NCBI RefSeq assembly: GCF_001311985.1
Contig: NZ_BBCJ01000015.1
Span: 1 to 64,000, forward strand
Direction: 5' to 3'
Origin: Geotalea toluenoxydans JCM 15764
GTDB taxonomy: Bacteria; Desulfobacterota; Desulfuromonadia; Geobacterales; Geobacteraceae
Length of the DNA: 64,000 nucleotides
Part shown: one piece after another, positions 10,528 through 20,352 of the stretch
Layout: the number at the start of each line of letters is the position of its first letter
Numbering within the stretch: position 1 is the stretch's first letter
Made by a program: the position numbers and the translations under genes
The notes under the pieces: model-generated
What the model was told of the DNA's origin: nothing
Databases searched by the model: none
What the model saw: the letters and a program-made list of their open reading frames with translations, nothing else

Positions 10528-10858
10528 AGCCCGCGCACTTGAGCGAGCAGATGTAAAAGATGAATATGATCGACTGAACGAAGAGTTTCAATTCCTCGAC
10601 GAATTTCTCAAGGCCCGTGCAGCAGCGGGTGTTACACAAGCTGAAATTGCAGAACGTATCGGCACAACTCAATCTGCTGTCGCCCGCCTTGAATCTGGGA
10701 GAGGGAAACATTCGCCATCAATAGCGACGTTGAAAAAATACGCTCACGCTCTTGGATGTCGATTGGAATTGAGATTAGTTAGAGAAAAAACGTCCAGAAA
10801 AGTGAAAAATAAAACATCGCAGACAACTGAACACAAAAGTAGGTTACGTGCCGGTTAG
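10505..10858 (+). CDS. higA: HigA-type HTH antitoxin
   Basis: 117 residues with an XRE/Cro helix-turn-helix in the middle (GVTQAEIAERIGTTQSAVARLESG, about residues 38-61), the usual antitoxin and operator-binding domain. The N-terminus (residues 1-35) is charged and helical and probably holds the toxin. The tail is Lys-rich. It should neutralise HigB and repress the operon, probably at the inverted repeat at 10165. Confidence 0.8.
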   Translation: MLTHKELKARALERADVKDEYDRLNEEFQFLDEFLKARAAAGVTQAEIAERIGTTQSAVARLESGRGKHSPSIATLKKYAHALGCRLELRLVREKTSRKVKNKTSQTTEHKSRLRAG

Positions 10859-11043
10859 AGCATCACGAAAAACCCAACGAAATATAGGACGATTTCAGGC
10901 TTGCAAAGTTGTAAAGTTGGGCTGGCTGCCGTAGGTTTGCAAGTTTGCAATCCCCATCTTTTCCGTATTTGATCTCTTTGCCGTTCTGGCCTTAAATATC
11001 CAAATGTCAAGCTTGACCCCAATTGTTTCCCCAATTGTTTCCC
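10859..11043. other. Intergenic stretch with imperfect short repeats
   Basis: Contains two related runs (GCTTGCAAAGTTGTAAAG and GGTTTGCAAGTTTGCAA) and a doubled CCCCAATTGTTT. No gene or clear terminator. It lies between convergent genes. Confidence 0.35.
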
Positions 11044-11720
11044 TCACGGTCCTTTCATTTCCCTTACATGCTTGTCGATCATGGCTTCGTATTCTGAAGT
11101 CGATTTTGCAATCTGATCTTTAACTTTCTCTATGGCCTCTTGTAGCTCTTTTCCGGCTAGACTATCATCACTGGCTCCCGCCAGCAGGGCCTCTGATTCT
11201 ATTACTAGGGTTTGAAGGTTCCTTATTTTGTCTGTTAAAGTCTCATCTGGAATCCAACCGATGCTGGCCTTTATAGATTCCTTAATCTCTCTGCTTTCAT
11301 CAGGATCTATACTTAAGCCGGCGAGCCAGTCGGAGAAATACCTGACGAACTCATCGTGTAAAACCCGTATCCATCGTGTCCAGTTGTAGGTTGACTTCGC
11401 CAACTCTGTGAAACGCTTGTCCAGGAGGTTAGGCTGGAAATGGAAGACTCCGTTTCTATATCGTCTCAGAAGGCTTTGTAGCGCATCAAACTCAGAGAGA
11501 AGTTTCTCTATGGCTGCGTCTTGCAGCTTGAGCTCACCCCAGCTTCTATCACGACATATAATGAAGCGAACCATTGCGAAGAATGGGCGAAATACTCACC
11601 GCTGGGAATTTCATCTGGTGATGCATATGACTCAAGCAACGCGTCAAATCGCTCCTTACCGAGGTTTGTCCAATAGAGATATCTTCCCCAGCACATCATC
11701 TTTTCTATATCAGTGGCCAT
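11044..11720 (-). CDS. Hypothetical protein with a HEPN-like RX4H motif (one frameshift)
   Basis: About 225 residues; the ATG at 11720 follows GAGGAAATT. One base is missing near 11550, so the first 50 residues (MATDIEKMMCWGRYLYWTNL) lie in a different frame. I recognise no family. The segment LRRYRNGVFHFQPN (about 85-98) has an R-X4-H arrangement as in HEPN nucleases, and the C-terminal third is a coiled coil (residues 150-220). It overlaps no neighbour; the next gene upstream is the unknown membrane protein, 44 bases away. HEPN membership is only a suggestion. Confidence 0.5.
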
Positions 11721-11764
11721 AATTTCCTCGGACAACGTGCTGCGGCGTGACCAGCGCGGCAGTT

Positions 11765-12640
11765 TCACGCCGCGTCAGTGTCTGCGCCGTGGTTAGATGC
11801 TGCTGAATATTTAGCTAGGATCTCTTTATTCTGCTCATTTATATTTTGATTAACACGGTCTGTCATAGCGGTCACGTCTTCAGTATAATTGACAGACGGA
11901 TCTCCCCAAGGAAGCATTTTTTCAATCGGTCCCAAGGTGCTGGTTTTCCGATCTAGCACCTTGACCTTTCTTAGTCTAAAATCCTTCTTTGCGTAAGCTA
12001 CAAGTTCATTCTCATTGATAAAATGTGCATTTAGCCTCAGCCACTGTTGTCTTCCAGCAGCCTCTATTGCTGCAAGTTTGAACGGCTCATTCTTATAGTC
12101 AACACATGTTTGAATATAATATTTAAATACTTTTAGATTTACTTCAGAGTTTTTTCCAAGATCTCTTTCAGCATTTTCCTTTACAGACATTAAGCTTTGC
12201 TCCCTTTCGCCGGGGTAAAAGATAACACTAAACTTGCCTTCTCCTTCTCGTATGATGGAAATGTTGATGTTTCCATCTTCATCTTTAAGTCTTCCGTAAT
12301 TCCATGCCTTCAGCATCTGGTACGCGTCTCTAGCTGCACTTTCATACTTATAAACAAGGCCTATACCCAGTCCTTCAAAGGTATGTGGATCATCAGTGTA
12401 CCAGCAGGTGCCGATCATGAAGCGTTCCATGTCAGGTGTAGGAAGTGGCATCACTAGGAATGCGCCGTAAAGGAATACGAATCTATCAAGAATTAATGGG
12501 ATTAGTACCAGGACTATGGCCAGTGGGACAGTGACTTTAATAGGGAGTGTGAAGGCAGCAGAGACAATGCTAATTGCAGGCACTAAAATGAAGACGGTTT
12601 TTACGAGGAATCTGTATTTTACATTGACCTTAATGTGCAT
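11765..12640 (-). CDS. Hypothetical protein with two N-terminal membrane helices
   Basis: 291 residues, intact. Two adjacent membrane helices (residues 12-30 and 34-60) anchor a soluble C-terminal domain of about 220 residues rich in Lys, Asn and Glu. AT-rich codon use stands out from the GC-rich neighbours and suggests recent acquisition, together with the gene at 11044. No catalytic motif recognised. A 13-bp hairpin (12675-12704) lies 35 bases upstream of the start. Confidence 0.5.
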   Translation of the reverse strand: MHIKVNVKYRFLVKTVFILVPAISIVSAAFTLPIKVTVPLAIVLVLIPLILDRFVFLYGAFLVMPLPTPDMERFMIGTCWYTDDPHTFEGLGIGLVYKYESAARDAYQMLKAWNYGRLKDEDGNINISIIREGEGKFSVIFYPGEREQSLMSVKENAERDLGKNSEVNLKVFKYYIQTCVDYKNEPFKLAAIEAAGRQQWLRLNAHFINENELVAYAKKDFRLRKVKVLDRKTSTLGPIEKMLPWGDPSVNYTEDVTAMTDRVNQNINEQNKEILAKYSAASNHGADTDAA

Positions 12641-12674
12641 GTGGTTTCCCTTTTATCATCTAACTTGGTATTGA

Positions 12675-12704
12675 CCAGTTCACGCGCATGCGCGCGTGAA
12701 CTGG
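12675..12704. repeat. Strong inverted repeat (13-bp arms, 4-base loop)
   Basis: Arms CCAGTTCACGCGC and GCGCGTGAACTGG around ATGC. It has no T-tract on either side, so a simple terminator is unlikely. It lies between the Aas-type gene end (12813) and the start of the unknown gene (12640). It could be an operator or an RNA-stabilising hairpin. Confidence 0.5.
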
Positions 12705-12812
12705 TGTTCATCACAATCGGAACATTTATACCCTTAACGACAACGATTGTCACAAGGATTTCATTTAAAGCTGTCTGTACCCGCAAATCCACCCATAAAT
12801 ACCCATAAAGAT

Positions 12813-15800
12813 CTAAGCCAGCGCTGCCTGCGCTATCTCCTTCAACCCCTTCAGATCCAGCTTGCCGCTGCCGAGGATCGGCAGGCTCTCCACCGGCACA
12901 TAGCAGTCGCGCCCCGGTTTCCACAGGTTGGGGATGTTGCTCTCAGCCAGCAGCCGGTGCAGGGTTTCTCCATCTGCCGCATCCTTGGCATATATCACCA
13001 CCAGCTTCTCCCCCTTCTTCTCGTCGGGGATGGCGGTTACCGCCAATACCTGGCTTTGCCCGAGGCGGTTGTGCAGTTCGTCCTCGACCACGCCATGGGG
13101 CACCATCTCGCCGCCGATCTTGCTGAAGCGGCTCATGCGGTCGGTGATGCGGATAAAACCGTCGTCGTCCATGATGCCGATGTCACCGGTCACATACCAA
13201 CCGTCCTTGACCACCTGGGCGGTCTTCTCCGGCTGCCCAAGATAGCCGTGCATGACGTTCGGCCCCTTGACCAGGATCAGTCCCGGTTCTCCCGGCTGCA
13301 GCATTGTGCTGGTATCCGGATCGACGACCCGGATGGCGACACCGGGTATGGGGTGACCGACGCTCCCTTCCTTGGAGCCGTGCTGGGCGACGCCATCGAT
13401 CTTGACATTAGGCAGACTGAGGGTGATGACCGGCGACAGTTCCGTGGCCCCGTATCCCTCCAGGGGGCGAATGCCGAACCGTTCTTCGAAGGAATCGGCC
13501 ACCTTTGTTTTCAGCTTCTCCGCACCGGTTATAACCAGGCGCAGGGAGCAAAGTCCTCCTTCTTTGCCCGGCGCAGATATGCGAGTAGAAACGTGGGGGT
13601 AGCAATGAGTAGGGAGGAGCGATGTTCCCGGACCACCTGGGCGATTTTCTCCCCATCCATGGGATTGATGGTAAGCAGCGGAAAAGCCGCTGACCAGCGG
13701 CAGCCATAAAGTGCCAGTAAAGCCCAGGGAATGGAAAAAGGGGAGGGCCGAGCAGATGTTGTCGTTGAGGGTGACCCGGAAGACCATGCGCAGTGCTTCG
13801 ATATTTGACATGATGTTGTGGTGGGTGAGCACCACTCCTTTGGGCTCGCCGGTGCTGCCGGAGGAGAAGATCACCGTTGCCGCATGGTCAGGGTGGAAGC
13901 CATCACGGTTGCGCAGGAAACTGGCCGGCAGCAGCCGTCCCCGGACCAGCCCCAGCAATTTATCCCTCTTGGTGATGGTCGGCAGAATGTCTTCCAGGAA
14001 GATCATGCCATCCATCTTCGGGAGGGTAGGCACCTTTTCCAGAAAGGAGCGGGAGGTAATAACCGTAGTGATGCCACATTGGCTGATGGCGGAACGAAGG
14101 GAGGCTTCGGCGGCGGTGTAGTTGAGATTGACCGGCACCCGCCCAAGCAGTGAAAGGGAAAGGTTGGCCAGCACTCCACCCGCCGATGGGGGGAGCAATA
14201 GCCCGACGTAATCTGCCGAAATCCCCCTCGATCCCCCTTTGTCAAAGGGGGACGAAGCAAGAATCTTCTCCAGCTTACCGGCCAGGGCCAAAGCTCCGAC
14301 GAGGGTCTCGCCATAGCTCAGTATTTTGCCGGAAGTATCCGCAATCGCGCGGCGCTGCCAATTCTGTCTGGCGGTACGGATGAAGCCGGCAGCCAATGGT
14401 TGGCGTTCGACCTTGCGGGAATTGAAGTAGTCGCAGGACAATTCCATTACCGCCTGCCGCACCTCAAGGGCCGTGCTGGTGGCGGGCATCGGTTGGCCGA
14501 AGAGGATCGACACCGAATATGGGGCCAGGGCTGGAGGACGGGAAAGAAGCTTGCCATGGGCATAGCTTAAGATGCTGCCCCAGGCACCGCCGATGTAGAC
14601 TGGAATGACTGGATAACCGCTGTCTTTGATGATCCTCTCAAAACCACCCCGGAATTCCCGCAGCATGCCATTGCGGGTCAGTGCACCCTCGGCGAAGATG
14701 CAGACCATGTAGCCGTCGTCCAGGGCGGCTCTTGCTCTCTTGATGAACTCCACCATTTCTTTCTTGCCGTCTTTGGAGGAAACGGGGATCACCCCCATCA
14801 GCCGGAAGAGGTACCGTAAAATCGGTGTGTTGTAGATACGCCGTTCCATGATGAACCGGATGCGCCTTTGATTGGTGGCCGACAACAGCAGGGCATCGAC
14901 CCAGGTGACATGGTTGGGGATGAGGAGTGCCGGACCTTCCACCGGGACATTTTCGGCGCCGATGATCCGCAGCCGGTAAAAGATGCGCATGGTGACAACC
15001 CCGATGAAACGGAGCAGAAAATCGGGGAGGAGCCAGAGGGTGAAGATGGTAAGCACCAGCGTCATGATGCCGATCAGGCTGAATCCCTGTGCAGCCGAGA
15101 GTTGCAGTGGGCCGCTGAAGGCCCAGGTGAGGGCGGAGGCGAGGAGGATGCCGACCCAGTTGATGAAACTTGAGGCGGCAAGTACCTCTCCCCGTTTGGC
15201 CGGTTCGGCGCGGAACTGGATGAAGGTCTGCAACGGCAGACTGAAGAGGCCGGCGCTTATGCCGAACAGAACGAGGAGGACGACACAGGAGAGGATGGTG
15301 GAGGGGAGCGCATGGAGAAGGATGGCTGCGGCGGTCAGGCCGATGGCTCCGATGGGGACGATGCCGAATTCCACATCACGGCCGGAAAGTTTTGCTGCCA
15401 AAAGCGATCCGCCGCCGATGCCGAGGGCGGCCGCAAGAAAGAGATAGCCGCTGCCGGCTTCGCTTAAGCCCAGCTGCTGCATGCCAAAGGCAATCAGGTT
15501 GAGTTGGGCGAAAGCGCCGACAAACATGAAGTAGGCGAGGCCGATGATGGCCAGCATCAGGTCCCGGTCGTGGCGGACGGCAAGCACGGTGCGCAGGATC
15601 TCCGTCGGCAACAGGGCCACTTTCCTCTGCTCATCGGCCTGGCTGGTGGTTTCCAGGCGCGTGGCCGAGATCAGACCAACGATGGCAACCACCAGGCAGA
15701 CCAGTGCTGCAATCCAGAAACGCCCGCCTGCAGCCTGGGCCAGCACAGATGCCAGCGCTGTGCCGACGATGATGGCCAGGTAGGTGAAGGACTCGATCAG

Positions 15801-16221
15801 GCCATTGACCGGGATAGGTCGTCCCGGGAGGCTATCTCAGGGATCACTCCGTATTTGGCAGGGGCAAAAAAGGCACTGTGGGTTGCCATGAGGAAGATGA
15901 CGAGATAGAGCCCCCATTCAATCTTAAAGCAAAGGCCACCACTGCCAGAAGCGTTACCGCCACCTCGACGGCCTTGACCAGTTTGATCAGCCGGGATTTG
16001 TGCAGACGGTCGGCCAGGCAACCGGCAGGAGCGGAAAAGAGTAGAAAGGGAAGGACGAAGGCGGCGCCGACGCAGGCAGTAATGATGCCCGCCTTGGCAA
16101 CCCCCTGGCTGCCGATGAGGAAAAAGATGATCAGCAGTTTGAGGATGTTATCGTTGAGAGCACCGAGGAACTGGGTGGTGTTGAGCCAGAGGAGAGAATG
16201 TCTTTTTTTGTGGGCGTTCAT
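12813..16221 (-). CDS. MFS-acyltransferase-acyl-ACP ligase trifunctional protein, Aas/LplT type (two frameshifts)
   Basis: About 1136 residues. Order: an LplT-like MFS transporter (residues 1-400), a PlsC glycerolipid acyltransferase with NHVTWVD (about 437) and FAEGALTRNG, then an AMP-forming acyl-ACP/CoA ligase with SSGSTGEPKG (about 790) and YGATELSP. In enterobacteria the equivalent LplT and Aas proteins import lysophospholipid and re-acylate it at the inner membrane; here all three are in one chain. Shifts near 15920 and 15800 are needed to reach the N-terminus. A 10-residue in-frame insertion (PFDKGGSRGI, 14220-14255) comes from a dispersed C/G-run repeat. Confidence 0.85.
14220..14255. 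repeat. C/G-run palindromic repeat inside a coding region
   Basis: AATCCCCCTCGATCCCCC followed by TTTGTCAAAGGGGGA folds back on itself. The same type of unit occurs between genes at 27395, 32094, 37862, 40255 and 46441. Here it is in frame within the Aas-type gene and translated as PFDKGGSRGI in a linker before the ligase domain. Confidence 0.7.
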
Positions 16222-16241
16222 GGCGATCTCCGGGTGAGAAA

Positions 16242-17236
16242 TTAAAAGCTGGTTACAGGCAGCCGCAGGATATGGGCGGCTCTGGTAAAAACATGTTCCG
16301 GTAGCCCCAGGGCTTCTTTAAGTGCCACATCCTGATCCCATGGGTTGCTGATACGTGCAATGGCCAATAGCTTCCGTGGTGACAGGCGATAGGCAAATGC
16401 CAGGGGGGTGACGATGAGTGTTTGGAGCAGGGGCATGTCGGTGCCATAGAGCAGACGGCCATGCAGCTCCCGGTGTTTGAGGAGTCTGGGGAGATGGTTA
16501 AGCCGGTTAAGCTGGGTAAGGGCGGAAACATCGGCATAAAGGTTGGGAAACTCGGCGCAGAGGTGCAGGAAACGTTGAAAGTTGCTTCGCCCTCATTCTT
16601 GCCGTTGCTGGCAGCGTGGGCCGCGATAACGGTCACACCCAGGCGAAGGGGCAGCCGTAGCCGCTCGGGATCCCCCAGGTGGTCCTGCTTATGGGTAAAG
16701 GATTCCTCTTCGCCGGTGTGGGTAAGAAGCGGCAGCCCCTGATCCCGCAGGCACTCGTAGAAGGGAACCAGCCGTTCATCGGCGGGATCTATTCCCTGAA
16801 TGGAAGGTAGCCACTTCAGAAGCACAGCCCCTTGTGCCACTGCCTGGTGGAGCCGCTCGATGGCATCGTGCCGGTAGGGGTTGATGCTGGCCCCGAAGAG
16901 GATGTTGTCATGATGGCTGGCGGCACTGGCAATGAATTCATTGGGAATGAACGCTTCCGTGCGAGCCATGTCCAGTAGTCCATTCTGGTCAATAACCCCG
17001 TCCAGTGCCAGCACTACAGCTTGTTGCACCCTTTCCGCCCTGGTCAGGAGCGCGGAGAGCCGCTCGACTATCAGGTGGTCCCCGTGAGCCAGCAGTTCCC
17101 GTTCCGAAACGCCGAATGCCCGCAAATAAATATGAAATTTGAAGCTGCGACGCATGGCGGGGGAGATGAAACAGCCGCTGTTGCCGGCGCCGATCCCGGC
17201 AGCGTGACAATGGATATCGATGATTGATTGTTGCAT
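16242..17236 (-). CDS. Amidohydrolase-family (PF04909-like) metal hydrolase (one frameshift)
   Basis: About 331 residues, TIM-barrel amidohydrolase. DIHCHAAG at residue 7 is the metal-binding HxH strand; LLKWLPSIQG, LLTHTGEEE and VIAAHAAS supply the further His ligands, and LLYGTDMPLL the catalytic Asp. One base is missing near 16580. The substrate is unknown; this group includes decarboxylases and lactonases. It ends 20 bases before the Aas-type gene, so the two probably share a transcript. GAGGTG precedes the ATG. Confidence 0.75.
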
Positions 17237-17261
17237 AACAGCACCTCGGTCATGGCATCAG

Positions 17262-17419
17262 CAGGTTGTTGAAAAACTATTGCGGACCCGCGGGGCCTAA
17301 AGGGTCGCTCTGCTACGTTGCCGCTCGCTCGGAAACTCAACGTACAGAGGGTACGACTCGTCTCCTCGCTCGCTTGAGCCTTGCATAGCGACCTCCTCAT
17401 GACGTTTTTCAACAACCTG
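17262..17419. repeat. Miniature element with 16-bp perfect terminal inverted repeats
   Basis: 158 bases bounded by CAGGTTGTTGAAAAAC and its exact reverse complement. It holds no gene; spurious frames across it have low information. The right-hand 36 bases recur, 35 of 36 identical, at 42566-42601, so it is a dispersed family. Confidence 0.75.
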
Positions 17420-17528
17420 TTTGTAATTGCCGGACTGAAGCAGGGGGTGTGCCAAGTGAATGAAGCCGCTGCCAGTCTTCTTTTTGCGCCAGTACCAGAG
17501 AAGAAACCTCCAGCCACATTTTCAAAAC

Positions 17529-17556
17529 TTGACATTTTTTGCTGGTACTTTATACA
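17529..17556 (+). promoter_or_regulatory. Probable sigma-70 promoter
   Basis: TTGACA (17529) and TATACA (17551) with a 16-base spacer. The expected transcription start, about 17563, is almost on the ATG of the sigma-54 activator gene at 17565, which implies a leaderless message. Confidence 0.5.
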
Positions 17557-17564
17557 TTGCATGC

Positions 17565-19051
17565 ATGAATAAGAAAATTAAAATAAGTCGGGAAGACCGG
17601 GTTTTTTTTGAAACGGTGGCCAAGGCTGCCTTTGCCAACCCCTTTGGTGAAAAGAGGGATGAGCTGGATGCCCTGATTGGTGGCGTGAAAGCCGGGATTT
17701 CGCCAGAGAAGCTTCTGGCGGCTGTAGTTGGCCAGATCAGGCAGCGGATAACGGCGTTAAAGGAGAAAGATGCTGCAAACCTCAGGCATTGGGAAGGAGA
17801 GGATCGTGAAGCCTTCCGCATTGTAGTGCTCTTTCATCTCTTTCACCGCCATCTGGAAGACTTCGATCGCCTGACCCAAAACCAGCTGAAAAGCGGCGAC
17901 AGCTCCTGTCCGGTCCCCTTCGCCCGGACCGTACTCGGCGAGCTCCATGATTTCGGCTTCGCCGATCAAGAAGCGCTTCGTTTTCTGGCTGTCTTTTACC
18001 AGCTCCGGCGCGCCTTCTATTTCATCAAGAACGGCCTGGTCGGCAACTCCCCTTCCATGCGCACCTTGCGCAAGCACCTGTGGAACTGCGTGTTCACCCA
18101 TGATATCCGCTGGTTCGAAAGCAGGTTCTGGGACCGGATGGAGGACTTTTCCGTGCTCCTTTTGGGAGACACCGGCACCGGCAAGGGGGCTGCCGCCTCG
18201 GCCATCGGCCGTTCCGGATTCATTCCTTTCGACGCCACCCGCAATTGTTTTGCTGAAAGTTTCACCCGCAATTTCGTCGCCATCAACCTCTCCCAGTTTT
18301 CCGAAGGGGTGCTGGAATCGGAACTCTTCGGCCATCGCAAAGGGGCCTTTACCGGCGCCATGGACAATTACGAGGGGCTTTTCAGCCGCTGTGCTCCCCA
18401 CGGCGTCATCTTCCTCGACGAAATCGGCGACGTCAGCTTGCACGTGCAGATAAAACTGCTTCAGGTGTTGCAGGAGCGTTCCTTCTCCCCGGTCGGCAGC
18501 CATGAAAGGAAGCGTTTCAGCGGCAGGGTCGTGGCAGCCACCAACAGGCCGCTGGAAGAGCTGCGCCGGGAGGGGAAATTTCGCGACGATTTCTATTACC
18601 GCCTTTGCTCGGACGTGGTCGTCCTTCCCCCGCTCAGGCAGCGTCTGCAGGAATCGCCGCACGAGCTTGACCTGCTTCTGGCCAGCATCCTTGCCAGACT
18701 GGCGGGTAATGTGACACCACGGGAACAGCAGTTGGTGAAAAAAGTCCTGGAGCGGGATCTGGGACCCGAATATATTTGGCCGGGAAATGTGCGGGAGCTG
18801 GAGCAGGCGGTGAAGCGGATAATCATCACCGGGCGCTGCCAGCGGTTGGACAATGGACAATCCGTAAAAAATCATCCGATTTTTTCGTAGAGGGCATAAA
18901 AGAGGGAAGATTAGATGCTGAATCCTTGTTGGCCCAATACTGCAGTATGCTCTACAGCCGCTATGGTACATATGAAGAAGTTGCTCGCCACACGAAGCTG
19001 GATCGGCGGACGGTTAAAAAATATATCACTGCCTGTGACGGTAACGTGTAA
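17565..19051 (+). CDS. Sigma-54-dependent transcriptional activator with an unrecognised N-terminal domain (one frameshift)
   Basis: About 495 residues. Residues 1-190 are helical and match no sensor domain I know. The AAA+ core follows: a Walker A variant GDTGTGKG near 205 (Glu normally follows the Lys), the sigma-54 contact loop GAFTGA, Walker B VIFLDEIGD, and WPGNVRELEQ. After one base lost near 18870 the C-terminus continues into a helix-turn-helix (TYEEVARHTKLDRRTVKKYI). The ATG at 17565 has no Shine-Dalgarno and sits on the predicted transcription start. It is divergent from the amidohydrolase/Aas genes, which may be its target. Confidence 0.82.
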
Positions 19052-19166
19052 GTACTGACATTGTTACAAGACTGCTGGTGTTAGGGGAGTGCAATAAGCC
19101 GATTTAATCTATTTTTTTCACAAATCCTGCCTGATTTTGCTGCATATCACCAGACTCGAATCGGAC
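19052..19166. other. Intergenic, between convergent genes
   Basis: 115 bases containing no gene. I see no clear hairpin terminator. Confidence 0.3.
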
Positions 19167-20061
19167 CTATTCAGCAGCAGCCATTTGACGCAAGTTGATT
19201 ATATCCCGTAACGGCGGTGCCCCAAACAGGCGGTTGTATTCACGGCTGAACTGGGAAGGGCTCTCGTAGCCGACCTGAAACGCTGCGTTTGCGGCATCCA
19301 TGCGTTCTGCCAACATTAGCCGCCTTGCTTCCTGCAGGCGCAGTTGTTTTTGGTACTGTAATGGACTGAGTGCGGTCATCGACCTGAAATGGTGATGAAA
19401 GGTGGAACTGCTCATGCGGGCCTGCTCAGCCAGTTCTTCGACGCGCAGCGGCTGGGTAAAGTTGGTTTTCAACCAATCGATCGCTCGAGCTATCTGATGG
19501 CTCTGGCTGCCCGCCGATGCGATCTGGCGCAGGCGCGTCCCCTGATCTCCCACCAGCAGGCGGTAGATGATTTCCTTTTGAATGATCGGCGCCAGGATCG
19601 GAATATCCTGCTGATCGTCAAGCAGGCCGATCAATCGATGAAAAGCGGTGACGAGCGCCAGCGTCATCACGCCGGTGGCCATTCCACGACTCGACTGCTG
19701 GACACGTGGCGCGGGAAGATTGCTGTCCGCCATCAGTTGTGACATTTCCCGCTGATCGAGCTTCAATTTAAGCCCCAGGTAAGGTTTTTCCCGGTTCGCC
19801 TCGACAATCTGCACAACCGTGGTAGATGCACGGAAGTGATCAGGTAGTGGTATGCATCGTAGACAAACGCCTCATCACCGAGCAGCACCCGCTTGGCCCC
19901 CTGGCTACCAGGCAGATGCTCGGCTCGTACATGCCGGTCATGGGCTCGGTCCGTTCCTCCCGTCGATAGAGTGACAAACCGGGGATTGCGGTTATATGCT
20001 GTTCCCCTTCTTCGGTCAATCGGGCAATACTTGTTGCCAAAGCTTCCAGTGCACGTTCCAT
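19167..20061 (-). CDS. AraC-family transcriptional regulator (frameshifted)
   Basis: About 298 residues. N-terminal AraC_N-type cupin domain (HITAIPGLSLYRREE, MYEPSICLVARG), then the two helix-turn-helix motifs of AraC: LRVEELAEQARMSSSTFHHHF and ANAAFQVGYESPSQFSREYNRLFG. Two bases are missing between 19815 and 19900. The start at 20061 has AAGGAAG upstream. It is divergent from a zinc alcohol dehydrogenase, the usual arrangement for this AraC subgroup, so that gene is the probable target. Confidence 0.82.
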
Positions 20062-20265
20062 GGTTTCTTCCTTAATATCCAGTGTGACGACCATTTTTTA
20101 CCCTTGATTCCTGGTTCTGAGGTTATCTGACTTCATCGCCAATTTACAATAATTTTATGGCCTATCGGAAAATCAGGCAAGAAATGAGCAGGATCGGTCT
20201 ATCTGTCTGTGTTCTTCCTGGAGTAGGTTATAATCATCAAAAGGCACTGAACGGGAGGAGAAACA

Positions 20266-20320
20266 ATGCAATAGCGTGCATTAGGGAAAAATGATCTGGA
20301 AGTATCGGCTCTGGGGCACC
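20266..20320 (+). pseudogene. Aldo/keto reductase N-terminal remnant
   Basis: After a good GGAGGAG site, the frame reads MQ-stop-RALGKNDLEVSALG, which is the conserved start of aldo/keto reductases (MQYRTLGKNGLEVSALG type) with Tyr3 changed to TAG. The rest of the gene is missing and the alcohol dehydrogenase begins 33 bases later. AraC, ADH and aldo/keto reductase are commonly neighbours, so this looks like a deletion scar. Confidence 0.5.
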
Positions 20321-20352
20321 CGCAGCAAAAATCAAACAAAGGAGATACTACC

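Noticed and set aside
12675-12704. Rho-independent terminator
   Set aside because: Strong stem but no T-tract on either strand; listed only as an inverted repeat.
17262-17419. Insertion sequence
   Set aside because: Only 158 bases and no transposase; treated as a non-autonomous element.
17757-18971. Minus-strand frame of 404 codons
   Set aside because: Antisense to the sigma-54 activator, whose AAA+ motifs are unambiguous.
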